Assembly (NCBI GenBank): GCA_937900675.1
Contig: CALCEA010000106.1
Location: 1-16,993 of the forward strand
DNA: 16,993 nucleotides
Direction: 5' to 3'
Source: an uncultured Chitinophagaceae bacterium
GTDB taxonomy: Bacteria > Bacteroidota > Bacteroidia > Chitinophagales > Chitinophagaceae
The notes under the pieces are model-generated. The model was given only the letters and a program-made list of their open reading frames with translations. It did no database searches and was not told the origin of the DNA. Each line of letters opens with the position of its first letter. Positions within the stretch are counted from its first letter, which is position 1. The translations under genes were made by a program, and so were the position numbers. Positions 13,258 to 16,993 of this stretch are shown one piece after another.

Positions 13258-14652
13258 CTAATAATCAGGATTCATTGCAAAATCTGGTTTTCTATTTTTC
13301 CATTTTCCTCTGGTAAAGTCAGGTATTTCTTGAACCTGTCCATGTTCAGCTATAGACTTTTCAGAAAGGGGAGTCACCGCATACCAAGTTGCTAAATCAT
13401 ATACATCTAATGGAAAATTTACCTTTCTTTTAATACACTCAATAAAAGCATTTACCACAAAGAAGTCCATTCCGCCATGACCAGCTCCAACTGCATCAGC
13501 TTCATATTTCTTCCATAAAGGATGGTCGTGCTCCTTTAAATAGGTCTCAGGATTTTCCCATTGATGAGGTTTTTTAGAAACGCCCTCAATATAGATATGT
13601 CCAGCACTAAATTCTCCAGCATGAAAATCCTGCCAAAGTCCTTGGGTGCCTTGAACACGGAAGCCTAAATTATAAGGACGAGGTGAATTGGTGTCGTGCG
13701 TTAATAATATAGTCTCTCCATTAGCAGTTTGTAATTGGGTGGTAACTATGTCACCTAATTTGAATTTTAATTTCGCATTTGGATGATTTTCACCGCCTTT
13801 GGGGTGGTTAACTATATATTTATGTAAACCTCGAGCCTTGGTTGCAACCGATGATAATCTGGTAAGGCGGTTACCTCTATTAATATCTGTCATCATCGCT
13901 ACAGGGCCTAATCCATGGGTTGGATATAGCTCGCCGTTTCTATATAATGAGTGATTGGTTCTCCAATGTGCTTCAGAAAATCCTTTTTCACCGAATTCTA
14001 CACCTGAATTGCTATCTGCTGAATTAGGGCTATTAAACTTAACACCTCTTAAATCATGTTCATAACCACCTTGTAGGTGTAATAATTCCCCAAACATGCC
14101 TTTTCTTACCATATTATATACGGCCATTACATCTCTTCTATAACACACATTCTCAAGGCACATAACAGGTATACCTGATTTTTCACTTGCATTCACAATA
14201 TCCCAGCAATCCGTCAATTTGATCGCACCACAAACTTCCACACCTGGGATAATACCATTTTTAATGGCTTCTAAGGCTTGAGGAATATGCCATTCCCATG
14301 GTGTTGCAATCACAACTGCATCAATATCATTGCGTTGTAAGAGTTGTTTGTAATTTTCCTTTCCATTGCTATATTCAATTGCAGCTGGTCTGCCAGCTTC
14401 TTTTAATATCTTTTGAGCATCCGCCAACATTCTTAGATCGGGGTCTGCAAATGCCACAATATTGGTGTCTTTTCTTTGACAAAGCATCTCAATATGGCTT
14501 TGACCTCTGAATCCTGTACCTATAATACCAAGTCTAACAGTATCCATTTTAGCACTGGATTGGGCTTTAATAAAAGCTGGACTAAGTCCAATAGCCAAAG
14601 AAGTCATACTAGCATTTTGAACAAATTGGCGTCTTGAAGTTGGTTTTGACAT
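13258..14652 (-). CDS. GH109 alpha-N-acetylgalactosaminidase, NAD+-dependent
   Basis: GH109 enzymes remove terminal alpha-linked GalNAc, as on blood group A and O-glycans, using a tightly bound NAD+ in an oxidation-elimination mechanism. The 464-residue protein starts with a Tat signal (SRRQFVQ, residues 6-12, cleavage near AQS at 30-32), fitting export of a folded cofactor-containing enzyme. The Gfo/Idh/MocA Rossmann motif is GTGFRG (45-50). From memory, the sequence follows the characterised Elizabethkingia enzyme closely throughout. Its active-site residues E149, Y179, Y225, H228 and Y307 correspond to E167, Y197, Y243, H246 and Y327 here, with a constant offset of 18, then 20. Signatures are LENVCYRRDVMA, NRGNRLTRLSS and GAGHGGMDFF. 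A simple oxidoreductase is the alternative, but the GH109 residues argue against it. A 20-bp palindrome lies upstream. Confidence 0.9.
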   Translation of the reverse strand: MSKPTSRRQFVQNASMTSLAIGLSPAFIKAQSSAKMDTVRLGIIGTGFRGQSHIEMLCQRKDTNIVAFADPDLRMLADAQKILKEAGRPAAIEYSNGKENYKQLLQRNDIDAVVIATPWEWHIPQALEAIKNGIIPGVEVCGAIKLTDCWDIVNASEKSGIPVMCLENVCYRRDVMAVYNMVRKGMFGELLHLQGGYEHDLRGVKFNSPNSADSNSGVEFGEKGFSEAHWRTNHSLYRNGELYPTHGLGPVAMMTDINRGNRLTRLSSVATKARGLHKYIVNHPKGGENHPNAKLKFKLGDIVTTQLQTANGETILLTHDTNSPRPYNLGFRVQGTQGLWQDFHAGEFSAGHIYIEGVSKKPHQWENPETYLKEHDHPLWKKYEADAVGAGHGGMDFFVVNAFIECIKRKVNFPLDVYDLATWYAVTPLSEKSIAEHGQVQEIPDFTRGKWKNRKPDFAMNPDY

Positions 14653-14690
14653 AGCAATCGTTATTTATATTCTTTAAATGAAGAAATCGT

Positions 14691-14710
14691 TTTGTACATA
14701 AATGTACAAA
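14691..14710. promoter_or_regulatory. 20-bp palindrome, candidate operator of the GH109 gene
   Basis: TTTGTACAT and ATGTACAAA form perfect 9-bp arms around a central AA. The centre lies about 48 bases upstream of the GH109 start codon, in the promoter zone. There is no T-run and the loop is too short for a terminator, so a dimeric regulator site is the best reading. The regulator is unknown and not encoded next to it. The other flanking gene starts 220 bases away. Confidence 0.5.
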
Positions 14711-14929
14711 TCTTTCCTCTAGCAATCTATTTACTAAAATGATTAATTGAGCACAATAGTATCATTACTAATCTCTTTATAATCAATCGACTTAGTTAAT
14801 TACATCTATTAATTTATCTTATAATTAACATTATGTTAAATATATTATTTAAACCAAATGAGGCTATTATCCTATTCGTATCATTTCAAGAAAACCTACC
14901 TTTATAAAAGACATTAAAAATTATCAATT
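14711..14929. other. AT-rich intergenic region
   Basis: These 219 bases are extremely AT-rich and hold no open frame with coding character, no tRNA-like fold and no repeat. TACCTTTA (14897-14904) is a one-mismatch -7 box 26 bases before the MORN-gene start and is the best promoter candidate. The space is larger than any other gap in the window, so a regulatory element or a small RNA is possible, but I see no direct sign of one. Confidence 0.3.
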
Positions 14930-15568
14930 ATGAAACTAAAAACTATTGTTGGTCTTCTTGGATTATTAATGCTTGGAAAATTCAATCTGGTAAATGCACA
15001 AAGCAATACTCAAAAAGAAACCACTTATGTTGGTGATCAAAAAAATGGTCAACCAGATGGCAAAGGTGTTTTAACCGATACCATTGGAAATGTATTTAAA
15101 GGAAGCTTCAAAAAAGGTAAAAAAGAAGGTTATGGTGAATTAACCATAAAAAATGCTATTGGTAAAGACAGCACCCTAGTTGGTTACTGGAAAAAAGATC
15201 AATATGTGGGTTTATATGAATTCCCCTACAAAATTGTCAGCAAGTCCTATATGATCAGCAATGCTTCTATTGCCTATGAACCTGCTAATCCAAGTGGCAA
15301 TACCATAGAAATTAGTGTAGAATCAGTATCAGGTGGTTCAGCAACTTTGGCTGGAGAAATGCCTAAACCAACCATGACAGAACATATATTTAATAAAGGA
15401 TCTTATCAGGAAATGTTCCCTAGAACCAACCAACAAAAAAGAAATGTCTATATCTTTCAAAATGTAATGTTCCCTGTTTCTGCAGTATTTAAATTCGGTA
15501 ATGAAGATATTATGGTGGATTTCAACGAAACAAAGAATTACAAATTAACTGTTGTGTTAAGAGATTAA
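14930..15568 (+). CDS. secreted MORN-repeat protein
   Basis: This 212-residue exported protein has a signal peptide (residues 1-23, cleavage after VNA) and then MORN-type repeats. They lie at about 33-50 (YVGDQKNGQPDGKGVLTD), 56-75 (FKGSFKKGKKEGYGELTIKN), and a degenerate one at 83-95 (LVGYWKKDQYVG). The remaining ~115 residues are beta-rich with no family I recognise. No lipobox or sorting domain is visible, so the periplasm or secretion are both possible. MORN repeats in bacteria are thought to mediate binding to membranes or partners; no enzyme activity is implied. It is alone on its strand, with a terminator right after it and a long AT-rich region in front. Confidence 0.75.
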   Translation: MKLKTIVGLLGLLMLGKFNLVNAQSNTQKETTYVGDQKNGQPDGKGVLTDTIGNVFKGSFKKGKKEGYGELTIKNAIGKDSTLVGYWKKDQYVGLYEFPYKIVSKSYMISNASIAYEPANPSGNTIEISVESVSGGSATLAGEMPKPTMTEHIFNKGSYQEMFPRTNQQKRNVYIFQNVMFPVSAVFKFGNEDIMVDFNETKNYKLTVVLRD

Positions 15569-15603
15569 TAGATGCTGTAAATATTTAGATAATTATTCCA
15601 ACA

Positions 15604-15633
15604 AAAAAGAGCCCCAAATTTGGGGCTCTTTTT
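15604..15633. terminator. bidirectional rho-independent terminator
   Basis: A perfect 15-bp inverted repeat (arms 15604-15618 and 15619-15633) has a GAGCCCC/GGGGCTC core flanked by A5 on the left and T5 on the right. It can therefore act on both strands. It lies 35 bases after the stop of the MORN gene and 23 bases after the stop of the convergent TPR-like gene, terminating both. Confidence 0.93.
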
Positions 15634-15656
15634 ATATTTATATTCAGTTGAATTGA

Positions 15657-16993
15657 TTAGTTATTGTACTTATCGTGTAACTGATCAAATTGGTTGAATT
15701 TTGCATCTAAAGCATCATATGCTTTTTGATCCTTACCTCTTACTTTATCTCTTTTATATTGATATAAAGTTGCTAAGAAGTCAACTGATCTACCAGCAAC
15801 ATTCTTCTCTACTCTTTCTAATTTTTCTTTATCCTTTACAGCACTAAATGCTTTTTCAATCCACTCGATTGCTGCATCTACATTTGCTTTAATAGGTGCA
15901 TCATAAGAAGCATTCAATTTCTTGATAGAATCCACTTGTGCTTTAAAAGCAGCATCAAATGCTAATTTCTTTTTTGGATCTTTTGGCGCAGCAGGTTTTT
16001 CCGCGTTTAATTTTTGTAAAGCACGAATATTGTCACTTACTTTTTCATCTAAAGCAGTGTATTGGTTGTAATAAGCGATACCCGCGTTAAAAGCAGCTGT
16101 AAAGTTTTTGCTATTTATACTGTATGCTTTTTTATAAGCATCTGCAGCTTTTGCGATATATAAATCATTGTTTTCGCTTGTTTCTGTTTCGCTTTTTCCA
16201 GCTATGAAAGCATCACCAAACATTAAACATTCAGTTTCACTAATATTGTTTGCAGCTACTTGCTCATCGTATAATTTGATTTTTTCAGCAAGTGTATAGT
16301 TTTTATCTATATATTCTGATTTATAATCAAACCAATTTTCTTCAGGATATGCTGCTTCTGTTAATTTTAAAAATGCATCAAAATTTGCTTTATCCTTTGT
16401 GTTTACATAATGTAATAAGATATACTTGTATACATCTTGTACATCTTGAGTCTTGATATTAGCATCAACCACTCTTTTATAATAAACCATTGTTTGATCT
16501 ACATTGTTCGCATTTTGATTGGCAAAGCCAGCATACAATAATGATGTTGTATCAAATTTTTGCTTAGAAGTTGCCCATCCTTGCGTAAAAATGATATCAC
16601 TGTATTTTACTGCTTGATCAAATTCTGTAGCAGCTACTTTCCAGTTTTTTTCATTGAAAGCCGCTACCCCATTTTTAAAATTGCTTAAATACAAATCAAA
16701 AAACGGCTCTGAACCATTTTCTTTTGCAATAGCATAATTATTACTTGCATCTGCTGTGATGTATTCGTCAATTGCTTTTTTCACTTCAGAAAGCGCAGTG
16801 GTATTCTTTGGGTCTTTTGCTAAACCACTATAAATTTTAGCTTTCCAATAATGACCTTCTGCAGTTGTTGCAGCAGTTGGTTTTTTTGCAATAATCTTAT
16901 CATAATCTGCTTTTGCTGCATCATATTGATTGATTAATACACTTGTTTTTACTTTGTTAAAGTCTTGTGCATTTGCTTGAAAAGCAATCAGCA
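15657..16993 (-). CDS. exported TPR-like repeat protein (5' end outside window)
   Basis: About 444 residues are visible and the frame stays open to the right edge. The first visible residues read LIAFQANAQDF, the end of a signal peptide with an A-x-A type site, so only a few residues are missing. A GTG at 16782-16784 is in frame but lies in the middle of the protein, so it is not the start. The sequence is helical and rich in Lys, Ala, Asp and Tyr, with TPR-like units such as AAFNAGIAYYNQYTALD and GHYWKAKIYSGLAKDPKNTTALSE. It ends in a Lys/Asp-rich helical segment. It is probably a periplasmic or outer-membrane-associated scaffold protein. No enzymatic motif or named family is recognisable beyond the repeats. 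It is convergent with the MORN gene across a shared terminator. Confidence 0.8.
   Translation of the reverse strand, partial: LIAFQANAQDFNKVKTSVLINQYDAAKADYDKIIAKKPTAATTAEGHYWKAKIYSGLAKDPKNTTALSEVKKAIDEYITADASNNYAIAKENGSEPFFDLYLSNFKNGVAAFNEKNWKVAATEFDQAVKYSDIIFTQGWATSKQKFDTTSLLYAGFANQNANNVDQTMVYYKRVVDANIKTQDVQDVYKYILLHYVNTKDKANFDAFLKLTEAAYPEENWFDYKSEYIDKNYTLAEKIKLYDEQVAANNISETECLMFGDAFIAGKSETETSENNDLYIAKAADAYKKAYSINSKNFTAAFNAGIAYYNQYTALDEKVSDNIRALQKLNAEKPAAPKDPKKKLAFDAAFKAQVDSIKKLNASYDAPIKANVDAAIEWIEKAFSAVKDKEKLERVEKNVAGRSVDFLATLYQYKRDKVRGKDQKAYDALDAKFNQFDQLHDKYNN

Noticed and set aside
13258..14652. Generic Gfo/Idh/MocA sugar dehydrogenase
   Set aside because: The Tat signal and all five recalled GH109 active-site residues at constant offsets favour the glycosidase.

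Overview
The window is AT-rich, gene-dense chromosomal DNA from a member of the Bacteroidota, most likely a Chitinophagaceae-like lineage. The genes lack recognisable Shine-Dalgarno sequences. Several starts are preceded by boxes close to the Bacteroidota -7 element (TAnnTTTG). The gene content is also typical of the phylum: a BlaI/M56 pair, WbqC, an LEA14-like lipoprotein, a K+-dependent membrane pyrophosphatase, and glycan-degrading enzymes with Tat signals. There are no rRNA or tRNA genes, insertion sequences, CRISPR arrays or phage genes. There is no gene-free stretch over 300 bases; the longest is the 277-base gap before the MORN gene.

Positions 1-2371 hold nucleotide and cofactor biosynthesis: the 3' part of pyrB, coaD, a tail-to-tail Nudix hydrolase, and pyrE divergent from the Nudix gene. 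Positions 2375-3483 hold an LEA14-like lipoprotein and a WbqC-family protein, transcribed apart from a very short shared promoter region. Positions 3469-5265 hold a blaI-M56 regulatory pair with a probable self-regulatory operator. Positions 5371-7764 encode a 797-residue H+/Na+-pumping pyrophosphatase with its own terminator and an unusual C-terminal extension. A serine-hydrolase lipoprotein and a feedback-type serA follow.

Positions 10400-14652 form the most interesting part. It contains a CutC-family gene and a periplasmic glycosylasparaginase in one operon, a divergent N-acetylhexosamine-kinase-like phosphotransferase, and a convergent Tat-exported GH109 alpha-N-acetylgalactosaminidase. 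GH109 would release GalNAc, and the glycosylasparaginase would cut the GlcNAc-Asn bond of N-glycopeptides. The kinase could then phosphorylate the freed N-acetylhexosamines at C1 in the cytoplasm. A perfect 20-bp palindrome upstream of the GH109 gene is a candidate operator. All active-site residues I recall for the characterised GH109 and glycosylasparaginase enzymes are present, so these two assignments are strong. That the four genes act together is inference.

The window ends with a secreted MORN-repeat protein and a convergent periplasmic TPR-like protein (cut by the window edge), separated by a strong bidirectional terminator. Five neighbouring gene pairs meet tail to tail with gaps of 0-10 bp or short overlaps and no visible terminator.
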